Shown one piece after another: positions 9,640-18,924 of a stretch of DNA of 64,000 bases. Where the stretch lies: contig JAGBTG010000031.1 in NCBI GenBank assembly GCA_017631435.1, positions 85,853 to 149,852 of the forward strand, in the 5' to 3' direction. Source of the stretch: Bacteroidales bacterium. GTDB taxonomy: Bacteria; Bacteroidota; Bacteroidia; Bacteroidales; UBA932. The first letter of the stretch is position 1. Every line of letters starts with the position of its first letter. The position numbers and the translations under genes were made by a program. The notes under the pieces are model-generated. The model searched no databases. It was not told the origin of the DNA and saw nothing but the letters and a program-made list of their open reading frames with translations.

Positions 9640-9647
9640 TAATTTTG
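9640..9647 (+). promoter_or_regulatory. candidate -7 box for the deoxynucleoside kinase gene
   Basis: TAATTTTG fits the Bacteroidetes -7 consensus TAnnTTTG and lies 22 bp before the ATG at 9670. No TTTG is found 19 bp further upstream, so only the -7 half is supported. Confidence 0.35.
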
Positions 9648-9669
9648 TTCCATCTAAAAAGAAGATGAA

Positions 9670-10275
9670 ATGCATATAGCGGTTGCGGGAAATATAGGAA
9701 GTGGAAAGACAACACTTACCAGACTCCTTTCAGAATATTACGGGTGGGAGCCAAAGTATGAGGATGTGGATGTAAATCCGTATCTTTCAGATTTTTACAA
9801 TGATATGCAAAGGTGGTCTTTCAATTTGCAGGTATATTTTCTCAACAAGAGGCTGCAGGGTATTGTGGATATCCGCAACTCGCAGCTGGACGTGATTCAG
9901 GACCGTACCATTTATGAGGATGCAAGGATCTTTGCCCCCAATTTGCATGCAATGGGACTTCTCTCCACAAGGGACTTTGAGAACTACAAGTCGCTGTTTG
10001 AACTTATGATTTCCCTTGTGAAGCCGCCAGATCTTCTGATTTATCTCAAAGCCTCAATCCCTACCCTTGTATACCAGATAAACAAGAGGGGCAGGGAGTA
10101 CGAATCCGGTATAAGGGTGGATTATCTTGAGGGACTCAATAGCCGTTATGAGGAGTGGTTTGCCAACTACAAAGACGGAAAAAAGCTCATCATTAATGTA
10201 GATGAGCTTAAATTTGAAGACAATCCGCAGGATATGGAGAAAGTCATTGAACTTATAGAGAAGGAGATCCGCTGA
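9670..10275 (+). CDS. deoxynucleoside kinase (dNK family)
   Basis: This 201-residue salvage kinase transfers phosphate to deoxynucleosides. It shows the P-loop GNIGSGKTT at residues 7-15, the DRTIYED motif corresponding to the D/E-R-S/T motif of the dNK family, and an arginine-rich lid region KRGREYE. Length and architecture match dAdo/dGuo-type kinases. Specificity cannot be read by eye. It is divergent from the MBL gene and ends in a hairpin terminator that uses its last codons, so it is probably a single-gene transcript. Confidence 0.93.
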   Translation: MHIAVAGNIGSGKTTLTRLLSEYYGWEPKYEDVDVNPYLSDFYNDMQRWSFNLQVYFLNKRLQGIVDIRNSQLDVIQDRTIYEDARIFAPNLHAMGLLSTRDFENYKSLFELMISLVKPPDLLIYLKASIPTLVYQINKRGREYESGIRVDYLEGLNSRYEEWFANYKDGKKLIINVDELKFEDNPQDMEKVIELIEKEIR

Positions 10276-10297
10276 TAGGGTCTCCTTCTCCTTTTTT
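10258..10297 (+). terminator. rho-independent terminator of the deoxynucleoside kinase gene
   Basis: GAGAAGGAGA pairs perfectly with TCTCCTTCTC across a 13-nt loop that contains the kinase stop codon. The stem is followed by CTTTTTTC. Confidence 0.85.
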
Positions 10298-10300
10298 CAT

Positions 10301-12010
10301 TCAGTATTTCAGTGAGCTGCCTCCAATAAACTCCCTCATCACGGATGTCGGAGGTACAGCTGCGTGCTCTGCAGGTGTCATCTCCACTATGTATGAGAGG
10401 AACTTGAGCAGTCTGAGACTCTCTGCATATGCAGGAGAGGTGGGCTGTATTCTTCTGAGCAGAGGCTCGGCATAATGCTTGAGCAGCGGTAACTCATAAA
10501 TGAGAGATGAGTTGAACATTGCATCTGCATACTCCTGATAAGGGAAAATGTTCTTGTATTCCCCTCTGTGTACGCTTGCCCATCTGATGATGGTCTGTTC
10601 TGCACTTGTTCCCCTGAAGCTGTTGTCTCTCACCATTCTTCTCAACATCCTGTTGTCTGTAGTGGAAATGGAGTTGTTCTCGTCAATTGAAAGGGACGTA
10701 AGTGCCGATGCGTATACCTTGAACTTACGTTTGTTGTCTATGGCTGCGGTAAGTGTAGGGTTCAGGGCATGGATTCCCTCCATAATAAGGATATCATTGG
10801 GCTTCATGGATGTTTTTTTGCCGGTAAAGTACTTCTTTCCTTCGGCAAAGTTGAATACAGGAATGTCTACCTCCTCACCATCCATCAGCTGGTTGAGCTG
10901 TGTGTTGAGCAGTTCAAGGTCCATAGCCTCAACGCACTCAAAATCATAGTTTCCGTTTTCGTCTTTTGGTGTAAGTTCCCTGTCAACGAAATAGTTGTCC
11001 ATTGCCAATACTACAGGGTTGAGCCCCAGAACTTTAAGATGCAGTGCTATGCGCATTGAAGTGGTGGTTTTTCCGCTGCTGGAAGGTCCTGCAAGCAGCA
11101 CCAGTTTCACCTGGTCCTTGCGCTTGTATATCTGGTCTGCAATCTCAGCATACTTGCGCTCATGCAGTGCCTCTGCAATCTGGATTACCTGGCTGCTGTA
11201 TCCGTGTGTGATGGCGCTGTTTATGGTAGTGATGTCACTTACCCCAATAATCTTGCACCAGTCTGAATTCTCCTTGAACACGTTGAACAGTTTCTCCTGA
11301 TATTTTACAGATGTCAGATCATATGGAGGCATGTTTGCCGGGAACTGTACGCAGAATCCCTTGTTGTATTTGATGAGGTTGAACTTTCTTACCTGGCCGG
11401 TAGTATGGAGCATAGGACCATAGAATGTGTCTGCATAGTCTCCAAGAAAATATACAGACACAAAGAAACAGCCCAATGACTTTATGAGGTCTGCCTTGCA
11501 GAACTGTCTGTTGGCCTGGAACAGTGTAACAGCCTCTTCATTGCTCATCTTCTTCTTTACAATTGGAATATTTGCGTCAATTATCTCCTGCATCCTCTGT
11601 TTTACGGCAGCAACCTCCTCTTCAGTAAGTTCCTGTACTGTTTCCATTCTTATCTTAAGGATGTCCTCACGGTCGAATGATGCCGGTGCGTCGCAAAGTT
11701 CACCGTAGTTTCCGTTAGGCAGGGTGTAGTCCAGTATCAGCTGCTTGTGGGGATACAGCTCGGTGATGGCCTTCTGTAGGATAAAGAAAAGGGTACGCTT
11801 ATAGCATCTGCGGCCGTCTGAACTGGTGTAGTCTATAAACTCAATGGAGTGGGCCATGTAAAGTTCGTAGCTGAGTTCTTTCAGCTGGTTGTCGACATGT
11901 GCAGCCAGGGCCTTTACCCCAATGCTCTCCATAAAGTCAACGAGTCTGGTACCAGGGTCAACTTCGTAGAATTGTTCTGTGTTCTTGCAGTAGATTCTTA
12001 TCTTTTCCAT
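10301..12010 (-). CDS. TGS-domain nucleoside (uridine) kinase-like protein
   Basis: This protein has about 569 residues. The N-terminal 60 residues are TGS-like (MEKIRIYCKN). A ThrRS second-domain-like segment follows, then a phosphoribulokinase/uridine kinase domain with Walker A GPSSSGKTT at about residues 308-316 and the DNYFVDRE motif. This fusion is common in Bacteroidota and Firmicutes and is usually annotated as nucleoside kinase. The substrate is presumed to be uridine or cytidine. The frame opens at 12034. The ATG at 12019 shares its A with the upstream stop codon (TAATG), and the ATG at 12010 gives the family-like start. Either implies translational coupling to the EnvC-like gene. 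Confidence 0.9.
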   Translation of the reverse strand: MEKIRIYCKNTEQFYEVDPGTRLVDFMESIGVKALAAHVDNQLKELSYELYMAHSIEFIDYTSSDGRRCYKRTLFFILQKAITELYPHKQLILDYTLPNGNYGELCDAPASFDREDILKIRMETVQELTEEEVAAVKQRMQEIIDANIPIVKKKMSNEEAVTLFQANRQFCKADLIKSLGCFFVSVYFLGDYADTFYGPMLHTTGQVRKFNLIKYNKGFCVQFPANMPPYDLTSVKYQEKLFNVFKENSDWCKIIGVSDITTINSAITHGYSSQVIQIAEALHERKYAEIADQIYKRKDQVKLVLLAGPSSSGKTTTSMRIALHLKVLGLNPVVLAMDNYFVDRELTPKDENGNYDFECVEAMDLELLNTQLNQLMDGEEVDIPVFNFAEGKKYFTGKKTSMKPNDILIMEGIHALNPTLTAAIDNKRKFKVYASALTSLSIDENNSISTTDNRMLRRMVRDNSFRGTSAEQTIIRWASVHRGEYKNIFPYQEYADAMFNSSLIYELPLLKHYAEPLLRRIQPTSPAYAESLRLLKFLSYIVEMTPAEHAAVPPTSVMREFIGGSSLKY

Positions 12011-12018
12011 ATAGGTCA

Positions 12019-13314
12019 TTATTTTTTCAACCACAGTTCAGGGTTCTGTTTTGTGGTTCCGTTCCATAATTCAAAATGTAGTGTGGCGGTGCTGCCCATA
12101 GGATCGAGCGCTCCCAGAAAGGTTCCGGTTGAAACCTTGTCCCCAACTTTCACCACTACTGTTGTAAGTTTGCAGTAGAAGGTGAAATAGTTGCCGTGCT
12201 GAACCAGGATACACTGGTTGTATCCTGGAATTGCAATCACCTGTTTCACAACTCCGTCAAACACAGCCTTCACATTGCTTCCCGGTTTTGTTGAGATGTT
12301 TATTCCGTTGTTGAACGGAAGTTTCACATTCTTGAGAGTAGGGTGAGGATGCTCACCAAATTTCTCCACAATCACACCAGATGCAACCGGGAAAGGAAGT
12401 TTCCCCTTGTTGAGGGCAAAGCTTCCCGACAGCTGTACAGTTTCTGCAGAGGCGGGTGCTGGAGCCTCCTTAGGATGGGATGCCTGATTCTCAGTGGCGG
12501 TCTGTTGCTGTTGTGCAGCATTTGCCGCTCTCAGCGAGTCTGTCCTTTTCTGTTCCCTGGCCCTCTTCTGTTCCTTCTCTATCTCCTGTGCAATCATCCT
12601 CTCCACCTGTCTGGCCAGCCTGTCGGCCTCCTGCCTTTTCTTGGCAAGTTCTTTCCTGTATTGGCTCTGTTTGCTGTCCAGCGATTTTGCAAAGGCCTGC
12701 GACTGCTTTTCCTCTGCGGTAAGGGACTTGTATTCTTTTGTCCTGGAAGCCTGGGCCGCTATAGCGCTGCTGCGGAGTTTCTTTACTTCCTTTATCTGGG
12801 CATCAAGTTCCTCTTTCAGCCCGCGTATTTTTTCTGCTTGGCCGTTGATTGCCTTGGAGTAGTTCTTCAGGTAGCTCCATCTCCTGTATCCCTGTTCCAT
12901 ATTGTCGCTTGCCAGGATATACATGAACCAGAGCCTTGAATCCCTGTGCTTGTATGCATTGTATACCATGTTGCGGTAATGCATCTCCAGGGTGTCCAGC
13001 CTTTGTTCCAGTACTTTTATCTGCTGTTGTGATGCGGCAATTGCATTATTGTGCCGGATAATCTGCCGGTCAAGTTCAGCAATGAGCGATTTCCTTCCGG
13101 CTATCTTGCTCCTGATGAGGACAAGTTCTTCAAGGGTGCTGGACTGTTGCTTTTTTACAGATGCTATCTGGCTGTCGAGAAAAGAGATGTCTGCTTCCAG
13201 CTTTTCAACCTTCTTTTTTTGTGCCTCAATCTCCTCCGTTTGGGCATAGGCACTGCCTGCCATACCAAAAAAGGCCAGCATCAGGATGCATGATATGAGT
13301 TGGAAGCGGGTCAT
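12019..13314 (-). CDS. EnvC-like murein hydrolase activator, degenerate M23 domain
   Basis: This 431-residue exported protein has a signal peptide ending in GSAYAQ. A long coiled coil covers roughly residues 25-270, rich in Lys, Glu, Gln and Arg, and is followed by a Pro/Ala linker and a LytM/M23 fold at about residues 310-431. The usual zinc ligands are altered: GINIS stands where active enzymes have GIDI, and FYCKL stands where they have a His motif. The domain is therefore probably non-catalytic, as in EnvC or NlpD, and would activate amidases at the septum. It lies between the TPR gene (2-bp gap) and the nucleoside kinase gene (stop/start overlap). Confidence 0.88.
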   Translation of the reverse strand: MTRFQLISCILMLAFFGMAGSAYAQTEEIEAQKKKVEKLEADISFLDSQIASVKKQQSSTLEELVLIRSKIAGRKSLIAELDRQIIRHNNAIAASQQQIKVLEQRLDTLEMHYRNMVYNAYKHRDSRLWFMYILASDNMEQGYRRWSYLKNYSKAINGQAEKIRGLKEELDAQIKEVKKLRSSAIAAQASRTKEYKSLTAEEKQSQAFAKSLDSKQSQYRKELAKKRQEADRLARQVERMIAQEIEKEQKRAREQKRTDSLRAANAAQQQQTATENQASHPKEAPAPASAETVQLSGSFALNKGKLPFPVASGVIVEKFGEHPHPTLKNVKLPFNNGINISTKPGSNVKAVFDGVVKQVIAIPGYNQCILVQHGNYFTFYCKLTTVVVKVGDKVSTGTFLGALDPMGSTATLHFELWNGTTKQNPELWLKK

Positions 13315-13316
13315 CC

Positions 13317-15032
13317 TTATTTCTTCAGTTGTGCTTTTCTCTCCTTGATTTTCTCTTCTATGCCAAGGGTGTTGTCAAGATTTTTTGCCTGGTTCCAGTA
13401 GATGAAAGCCAGGTCGTGCTCGCCAAGTTTGAAGAGCACCTCTGCATAATGGTCCAATATGTCGGCATTTTCAGTACCTCCGTACAGCAGGGCATGCTTG
13501 AACTGCGCCTTGGCCTCCAGCGGCTTGTCCATAAGGAAGAGGATCCATCCAAAAGTATCGAGATATGTCGGATTGTCGGGCTCAGTCTCAATGGTCTTGC
13601 GGCTCATTTGGTAGGCTTTTTTCAGGTTCTTCCCTTCCAAAGCCAGGTAATAGGCATAGTTGTTGAGCGCTCCAATCTCGTTAGGGTTGATCTTGAGCAC
13701 TTTGTTGTAGTATGAGAATGCGGTCTTGCTCTCCTTTTTGTCGTAATGGAGGTCTGCAAGGAGAGTGTATGCAAGAATAAGTGTTGCCGTATCTTTTCCG
13801 GCAAGGGCTATCTTTTCCAGCTCCCTATATGACTCAATGGCCTTTTCTGTCTTGCCGGTCTGGAAACGGGCAATTCCTCTCAGTTGGGTAAAGTCCTTGT
13901 CGCCAGGGAACTGCTCCAATGCCATTGTTGATGCCTCCTCAAGGTTGTCCCACTCCTGCAGCTGGTAAAGGGCAACGATATAGGTTGCCAACAGGCTGTA
14001 GTCGTCGGGATAAAGTTTATGGTTCTTCATGAGGAGTTCCTTGCCCTTCTCCTTGTTTCCCCTTTCAACATAATATGAAGCCAGGAACAGGTTGGCTGTG
14101 GTATCCGCTGGATGGGCAGCTTCAATGCCCAGCATTGCCGAATCCAACTGGTATTTGAACCTGTTGATGAAATTGGGAATCTGGAAAATCTGTTTCAGAT
14201 AGTCAATTTTCATCCCCGGATTTATTGTAGGATTGGCCAGAAACGGGCAGATATCTTCAAAGTATGCCGGAAAATTGCCGTTGGCACGGTGCACCTCTGC
14301 TCTGCCGTACATGGCAGGGGCACACTCCTTGTCTGCTTCCAGAGCTTTGTTGTAGTATATTATTGCCAGTGAATCCTTGTAGCGGTTTGCATACATGTCT
14401 CCAATTACGCATGCGATTCGCGGACTATTGAACTCCTTGTCAAACTCCACAAGATAGTTGAGGGCTTTCTCCCAGTCCTGTTCCATCCTGAAGATGTTGT
14501 AGTAAGTCATGGCAATGGCCTCGCTCTTTCCCTGTACCGCCTCAATCTTTTCCAGCATCTCCTTGGCCTGGGTTGTCTGCTGGGTGCCAAGATAAAGGTT
14601 TACAAGGCTGTAGTATACGGCAGATTTTTTAGGATACATCTCAAGAAGTTCCTCATAAATCTTTATTGCCTCTGCAATCTTGTTGTGTTTGATGTAAAGT
14701 TGCCCCAGTGTCTCCCTGTACCAGAAATTCTCCGGATCCAGTTCAATTCCCTTTTTTAAGTACAATTCTCCCGACGGGGCATCATCACTTTTAATGGCAA
14801 TGTTTGCCAGGTAATAGTACGCAGCGTCATTGTTGGGGCTGATTGCAGCCAGTTTCTGCAGATGTTCCCTGGCCTTGCCGTAATTTCCGCTGTTGTACTC
14901 CTTGAGCCCGTTGAACAGCAGGGCTGTTGCCGTGCTGTCGGTTTTCTTCTGCTGAGCGTAACCTGCAGAGGGGACAAACACTGCAGCTGCAATGAAAAGG
15001 GCAGTGCAGATCAATAGTGTATGCAGTTTCAT
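13317..15032 (-). CDS. exported tetratricopeptide-repeat protein
   Basis: This 571-residue protein has a cleavable signal peptide ending in SAGYAQ and then consecutive TPR units across almost the whole length. Examples are AAYYYLANIAIKSDDAPSGE, NEIGALNNYAYYLALEGKNL and ADILDHYAEVLFKLGEHDLA. It has no catalytic domain, so a periplasmic or outer-membrane-associated scaffold is likely. The 2-bp gap to the EnvC-like gene downstream suggests a joint role in envelope assembly or cell division, which is an inference from position. A TACATTTG -7-like box lies about 27 bp upstream of the ATG. Confidence 0.88.
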   Translation of the reverse strand: MKLHTLLICTALFIAAAVFVPSAGYAQQKKTDSTATALLFNGLKEYNSGNYGKAREHLQKLAAISPNNDAAYYYLANIAIKSDDAPSGELYLKKGIELDPENFWYRETLGQLYIKHNKIAEAIKIYEELLEMYPKKSAVYYSLVNLYLGTQQTTQAKEMLEKIEAVQGKSEAIAMTYYNIFRMEQDWEKALNYLVEFDKEFNSPRIACVIGDMYANRYKDSLAIIYYNKALEADKECAPAMYGRAEVHRANGNFPAYFEDICPFLANPTINPGMKIDYLKQIFQIPNFINRFKYQLDSAMLGIEAAHPADTTANLFLASYYVERGNKEKGKELLMKNHKLYPDDYSLLATYIVALYQLQEWDNLEEASTMALEQFPGDKDFTQLRGIARFQTGKTEKAIESYRELEKIALAGKDTATLILAYTLLADLHYDKKESKTAFSYYNKVLKINPNEIGALNNYAYYLALEGKNLKKAYQMSRKTIETEPDNPTYLDTFGWILFLMDKPLEAKAQFKHALLYGGTENADILDHYAEVLFKLGEHDLAFIYWNQAKNLDNTLGIEEKIKERKAQLKK

Positions 15033-15058
15033 ATATAATTGTCTTTTGTTCTGTTATA

Positions 15059-15066
15059 CAAATGTA
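15059..15066 (-). promoter_or_regulatory. candidate -7 box upstream of the TPR-EnvC-kinase operon
   Basis: On the minus strand this reads TACATTTG, matching TAnnTTTG, and lies 26 bp before the ATG at 15032. I do not see a good TTTG at the -33 position. Confidence 0.35.
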
Positions 15067-15171
15067 ACAAATTCTGTGCTACCTTCTGTTTGTGCCACTA
15101 ATAAAGGTTGATTTTATTTCCGATTTGCAACTTTTATTGTCAAATTTGCATCTATTAATATAGGCTGACAA

Positions 15172-15732
15172 ATGGTTGTATCCTGGACTGTAGAGGGCAA
15201 TGAGGCTGAACTTATAGCCCAGTGCCTCAAGAATGATGCTTTGGCCCAGAAGCATATGTATGAGTGGCTTGCGCCGCGCATGCATGCTTTGTGCTTGAGG
15301 TATATTGCAGACAGGGAGGCGGCCAGGGATGTCCTTCACGACGGATTCATAACCCTTTTCTCCAAGCTCGACACCTATAAGGGTGAGGGCTCTTTTGAAG
15401 GTTGGGCCAGGAGGATATTCATAACGGCATCGCTGATGTATCTGAGAAAGAATGATATCTTAAAGCACGCAGACCAGCTGGAGGAGGCCGGTGAGCAGGT
15501 GCCGTATGATTCCGGCATTGTGGAACAGATGGATGCCAGGATGCTTATGGATCTTGTACAGGAGATGCCTGCCGGATTCAGGACAGTTTTCAACATGTAT
15601 GCGGTGGAGGGATATTCACATCAGGAGATTGCACAGGAACTTGGAATTACAGAAGGCGGTTCAAGATCCCAGTTGAGCAGGGCAAAAATTTGGCTGAAAG
15701 AGAAACTGAAGGAGTACAATATAGATGGCTAA
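15172..15732 (+). CDS. ECF-type RNA polymerase sigma factor
   Basis: This 186-residue sigma-70 family protein has region 2 at about residues 38-85 (LRYIADREAARDVLHDGF, then FEGWARRIF) and region 4 at about residues 125-180 (MPAGFRTVFNMYAVEGYSHQ plus the helix-turn-helix EIAQELGITEGGSRSQLSRA). Regions 1 and 3 are missing, which defines the extracytoplasmic-function group. The first ATG of the frame is used. It overlaps the next gene by 8 bp, and that gene starts with a cytoplasmic basic/acidic tail and one membrane helix, so its product is the likely partner or anti-sigma. Confidence 0.94.
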   Translation: MVVSWTVEGNEAELIAQCLKNDALAQKHMYEWLAPRMHALCLRYIADREAARDVLHDGFITLFSKLDTYKGEGSFEGWARRIFITASLMYLRKNDILKHADQLEEAGEQVPYDSGIVEQMDARMLMDLVQEMPAGFRTVFNMYAVEGYSHQEIAQELGITEGGSRSQLSRAKIWLKEKLKEYNIDG

Positions 15733-16930
15733 AAGGGAATTTGACGAAATAAAGGAGAAGCTGTATGACCACGAGGTGCCTGTAGATGCGGAACTGTGGC
15801 CGGATATACAGGATAGCCTGCGCAGAAGAAGGATACGCAAGTTGTTTTGTCGTGTTCTTTCCTCAGCTGCGGTGATTGCAGCCATATTCCTGGCCATTAC
15901 ATCTGTAGACATGCGAAAGGTGAGGGACCTTGAATACTTTGCGCAGATGATTTCTTCAATGCCTGTTCAGACTGCAGTTGTGGAGAGCAATGTGCAGAGA
16001 GAAATTATCCCTTTGGGGCAGGACCATCCCCAAGAAATGACAGATACATGTGAGGATATTCCGCTGCCATCCCGCACGGCAGGCCTACCGATGCAGGAGC
16101 CTTATGAAACATCGGTGAAGGTTTTGGATGGACGCAGTGATGCAGAGGAGATGCCGGTTGCGGCTGTTGCTAAAACTGATGCTGTTGCTGAAGCTGTTTC
16201 TGTTGCTGATGAAGAAGATGATGCCTTGTCTCAGCAAGTGAATGCAACCGTGGGCGAGGAGTATTATGATGATTGGACAGAACTGTTGCCGGATGAAAAG
16301 GGGAAAGGAAAAAGATATGCCATGGCATTCAATGGCGGACTTATGCCCGGCAGTTCGGCAAGCGTTGACGGCTCAAGAATTATGGCTGCGAGTGCGGCAA
16401 ACGGTGTCCATCACGGGTATATGGTTGAACAGGTTTCAGATACTGAATATTCGCTTCCGCTGAATCTTGGAGTGCAGCTTCAGTTTCCAATAGGAGAAAA
16501 ATTGTCTTTGGGGGCAGGTGTGAGCTATACTATGCTCAGGAGCAAGTTCGACTGTCTGGTAAACAAGGTGAGGTACAACGGCCAGCAGACACTGCATTAT
16601 ATTGGAATTCCTGTAAATGTATACGGGATGGTTGCCCAGAGAGAAAATTTCATCTTCTATATCAATGGCGGTGCAATGATAGAGAAAGGACTGAGGGCAA
16701 AATACAAGTTCAGCAGCTACAAGGATTCACACTGCCACTCAACAGAGATTGACGGGCTCCAGTTCTCCATAAATGCCGGCTTGGGTGTAGAGTATAAATT
16801 TGCAGACTATATGGGACTCTATTTTGAGCCCAACATAATCTATTTCACAAATTCAGATGTGCAGTACAGCATAAGGACAGACCAACCGTTGCAGATAAAG
16901 GCTGAACTGGGATGCAGGTTCCACTTCTAG
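15725..16930 (+). CDS. sigma-linked membrane protein with C-terminal outer-membrane beta-barrel
   Basis: This protein has 401 residues. Residues 1-39 are charged and begin EFDEIKEKLYDHEVPVDAELW, like the cytoplasmic tail of small anti-sigma partners in Bacteroidota. Residues 40-61 form one membrane helix. Residues about 65-200 are an acidic, low-complexity periplasmic linker. Residues about 200-401 form an OMP beta-barrel-like domain ending in a terminal HF. One chain could thus reach from cytoplasm to outer membrane. It overlaps the sigma gene by 8 bp, implying coupled synthesis, and its stop overlaps convergent tsaE by 4 bp. An anti-sigma role is inferred from gene order and topology, not from a recognised domain. 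Confidence 0.8.
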   Translation: MAKREFDEIKEKLYDHEVPVDAELWPDIQDSLRRRRIRKLFCRVLSSAAVIAAIFLAITSVDMRKVRDLEYFAQMISSMPVQTAVVESNVQREIIPLGQDHPQEMTDTCEDIPLPSRTAGLPMQEPYETSVKVLDGRSDAEEMPVAAVAKTDAVAEAVSVADEEDDALSQQVNATVGEEYYDDWTELLPDEKGKGKRYAMAFNGGLMPGSSASVDGSRIMAASAANGVHHGYMVEQVSDTEYSLPLNLGVQLQFPIGEKLSLGAGVSYTMLRSKFDCLVNKVRYNGQQTLHYIGIPVNVYGMVAQRENFIFYINGGAMIEKGLRAKYKFSSYKDSHCHSTEIDGLQFSINAGLGVEYKFADYMGLYFEPNIIYFTNSDVQYSIRTDQPLQIKAELGCRFHF

Positions 16931-17361
16931 TCCTCAATCTCCACTGTCCTGTTCCCTTCGGCATCTGCATATACAAACACCTTGAAACAGTCGTCGGGAA
17001 GAATTTCACGGATCTTCTCAGGCCACTCTATAAGGCAGATTCCATCCCCTCCAAAATATTCGTCGGTTCCAATGTCGTAGGCTTCCGAGATATTGTTTAT
17101 CCTGTAGAAATCAAAATGATACACCGGGAATCCCTTTGCGCTGCGGTACTCGTTCACAATGGTGAAGGTAGGGCTGTTCACATCATCCTCAACCCCCAAT
17201 GCCCTGCAGATGGCTTTTATGAATGTGGTTTTGCCGGCACCCATCTGTCCAAAGAATGCAAAGATGTTGCTCTGCAACGGTGATGCGGATGCGTAAGCTA
17301 TGAACTCGCGGGCAGCCTGGTCGATCTCTGCCAGACTCTTTATCTGTATTGTTGTTGCCAT
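16927..17361 (-). CDS. tsaE: TsaE, tRNA t6A biosynthesis ATPase
   Basis: This 144-residue ATPase is needed with TsaB, TsaC and TsaD to make threonylcarbamoyladenosine at position 37 of ANN-decoding tRNAs. It has the Walker A FGQMGAGKTTF at about residues 35-45, the NSPTF motif, and the HFDFYRI and IEWPE motifs typical of TsaE. It lies 2 bp downstream of the YifB gene on the same strand. Another t6A-pathway protein (Sua5/TsaC type) is encoded at 30.1 kb. Confidence 0.95.
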   Translation of the reverse strand: MATTIQIKSLAEIDQAAREFIAYASASPLQSNIFAFFGQMGAGKTTFIKAICRALGVEDDVNSPTFTIVNEYRSAKGFPVYHFDFYRINNISEAYDIGTDEYFGGDGICLIEWPEKIREILPDDCFKVFVYADAEGNRTVEIED

Positions 17362-17363
17362 CT

Positions 17364-18884
17364 CTAAAACTCGTTTATGTTCAGCCGCAGCTGGATTGCT
17401 TTTGAAATATGCTCCAAAGATATAAAATCCTTCCCATCCAAATCCGCTATGGTGCGCGATATTTTCAAAATTCTGCTGTACCCCCGGGCGGAGATCCCCT
17501 GCTTGGAGATATATGATTTGAGGAATGCCTGCTCCTTTGTACCAATCCTGCAGTATTCTGCAAGTTTTCCTGCAGGGATTCTGGCATTGGTATAGAAGTT
17601 CTCTCCCTTGAATCTGGCCAGTTGTATCTCCCTGGCACTCTTTACTCTTGCGGCAATTGCGCTGCTGGGCTCCTCCTCTTTTGCGGAAATTCCCACAATG
17701 TCGCTGGGAGGGACATTTTTAAGATTCAGCTGTATATCAATCCTGTCCATTAATGGTCCCGACAGCTTTCCGGCATATTTCATTATGGCACTGGTTGAGC
17801 AGGTGCAGTTCTTCTTTGGGTCGTTGAGGTATCCGCAGGGGCAGGGGTTCATGGCGGCAATGAGCATGAATGAGGCGGGATAGCATACCCTGGTGCTGGC
17901 ACGGCATACCTGGATACAGCAATCTTCCAGCGGTTGCCGGAGAATCTCAAGTGAAGCCCGTCCGAATTCTGCAATTTCATCTGCAAAGAGCACTCCGTTG
18001 TGGGCAAGCGACACCTCCCCGGGCATCCCCAAGCTACCTGCCAGGGCCTGTATGGTAGAGGTGTGGTGAGGGCTCCTGAACGGACGTTCCCGGATCAGCC
18101 CTCCACTATTTTTTAGCAGACCGGCTACAGAATATACGGTACTTGTTTCCAGGGCTTCGCTTTTGCTAAGAGGAGGGAGAATGGACGGCAAACATTTGGC
18201 CATCAGGGTCTTGCCGCAGCCAGGACTCCCTACGAGAATTGCATTGTGCCCGCCGGCAGCCGCTATCTCAAGCCCCTTTTTTGCAAGATGCTGACCTCTT
18301 ACGTGGGCAAAATCATATTCCCACTCCTTTTTGGGCACATACTGCCGTTTTAGAGGTATGTATGAAGAGGCAGTTTCTGGAGAGGAAAGGATGTTCATAA
18401 CATCACCCAGATGCCTTGCAGCAAAGACGGTAATCCCGTCTATATCGGCACACTCTGCTGCCGACTCCATTGGTAGGATACACCCCTTGAATCCTTGTGC
18501 AGCGGCATGCAGAGCCATAGGGAGTGCCCCTTCAGTGCCTCTAAGCGAGCCGTCGAGAGCCAACTCTCCAATTATCATAAACTCCTCCAGACAGAAGAAA
18601 GAGTTTTGCCCCGATGCGGCTACGATTCCCACAGCTATGGCCGTATCAAAGGCGGAACCCACCTTCTTGAGATTGGCAGGAGCAAGGTTGATGATTATCT
18701 TTTTGCCGGGAATCCTGTAGCCGAATTTGGCCAGTGCGCTTGAAATCCTCTGCTGGCTCTCCTTAATGGCGTTGTCTGCCAGTCCTACAAGATAAAAGCA
18801 TATTCCATCCGAAACTTCCACTTCTACCGTAACGGTTGTAACCTCCAAACCCCTACAGTTTGCACAATAGATTTTGCTGAGCAT
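17364..18884 (-). CDS. YifB/ComM-family Mg-chelatase-like AAA+ ATPase
   Basis: This 506-residue protein has an N-terminal Lon-S5-like domain (residues 1-170), a Mg-chelatase AAA+ domain with Walker A GSPGCGKTLMAK near residue 218, Walker B GVLFADEIAEF, and a C-terminal domain with YSRILKISRTIADL. A Cys cluster CPCGYLNDPKKNCTC lies mid-domain. ComM of this family is a helicase for branch migration during natural transformation. The family is wide-spread and a competence role here is not shown. It is followed by tsaE after 2 bp. Confidence 0.92.
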   Translation of the reverse strand: MLSKIYCANCRGLEVTTVTVEVEVSDGICFYLVGLADNAIKESQQRISSALAKFGYRIPGKKIIINLAPANLKKVGSAFDTAIAVGIVAASGQNSFFCLEEFMIIGELALDGSLRGTEGALPMALHAAAQGFKGCILPMESAAECADIDGITVFAARHLGDVMNILSSPETASSYIPLKRQYVPKKEWEYDFAHVRGQHLAKKGLEIAAAGGHNAILVGSPGCGKTLMAKCLPSILPPLSKSEALETSTVYSVAGLLKNSGGLIRERPFRSPHHTSTIQALAGSLGMPGEVSLAHNGVLFADEIAEFGRASLEILRQPLEDCCIQVCRASTRVCYPASFMLIAAMNPCPCGYLNDPKKNCTCSTSAIMKYAGKLSGPLMDRIDIQLNLKNVPPSDIVGISAKEEEPSSAIAARVKSAREIQLARFKGENFYTNARIPAGKLAEYCRIGTKEQAFLKSYISKQGISARGYSRILKISRTIADLDGKDFISLEHISKAIQLRLNINEF

Positions 18885-18924
18885 TTTTATGGCAAAGTAA
18901 GGCTGCCCCGGCCTGAAAGGGTGC

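Noticed and set aside
9587-9715. N-terminal extension of the MBL-fold gene
   Set aside because: The extension is rich in Phe, Leu and Tyr without a domain, overlaps the divergent kinase gene, and the family start is at 9586.
12343-12939. 198-residue plus-strand frame opposite the EnvC-like gene
   Set aside because: It is the shadow of a codon-biased coiled-coil gene. Its composition (Leu, Cys and Arg runs) is not protein-like and it has no start signal.
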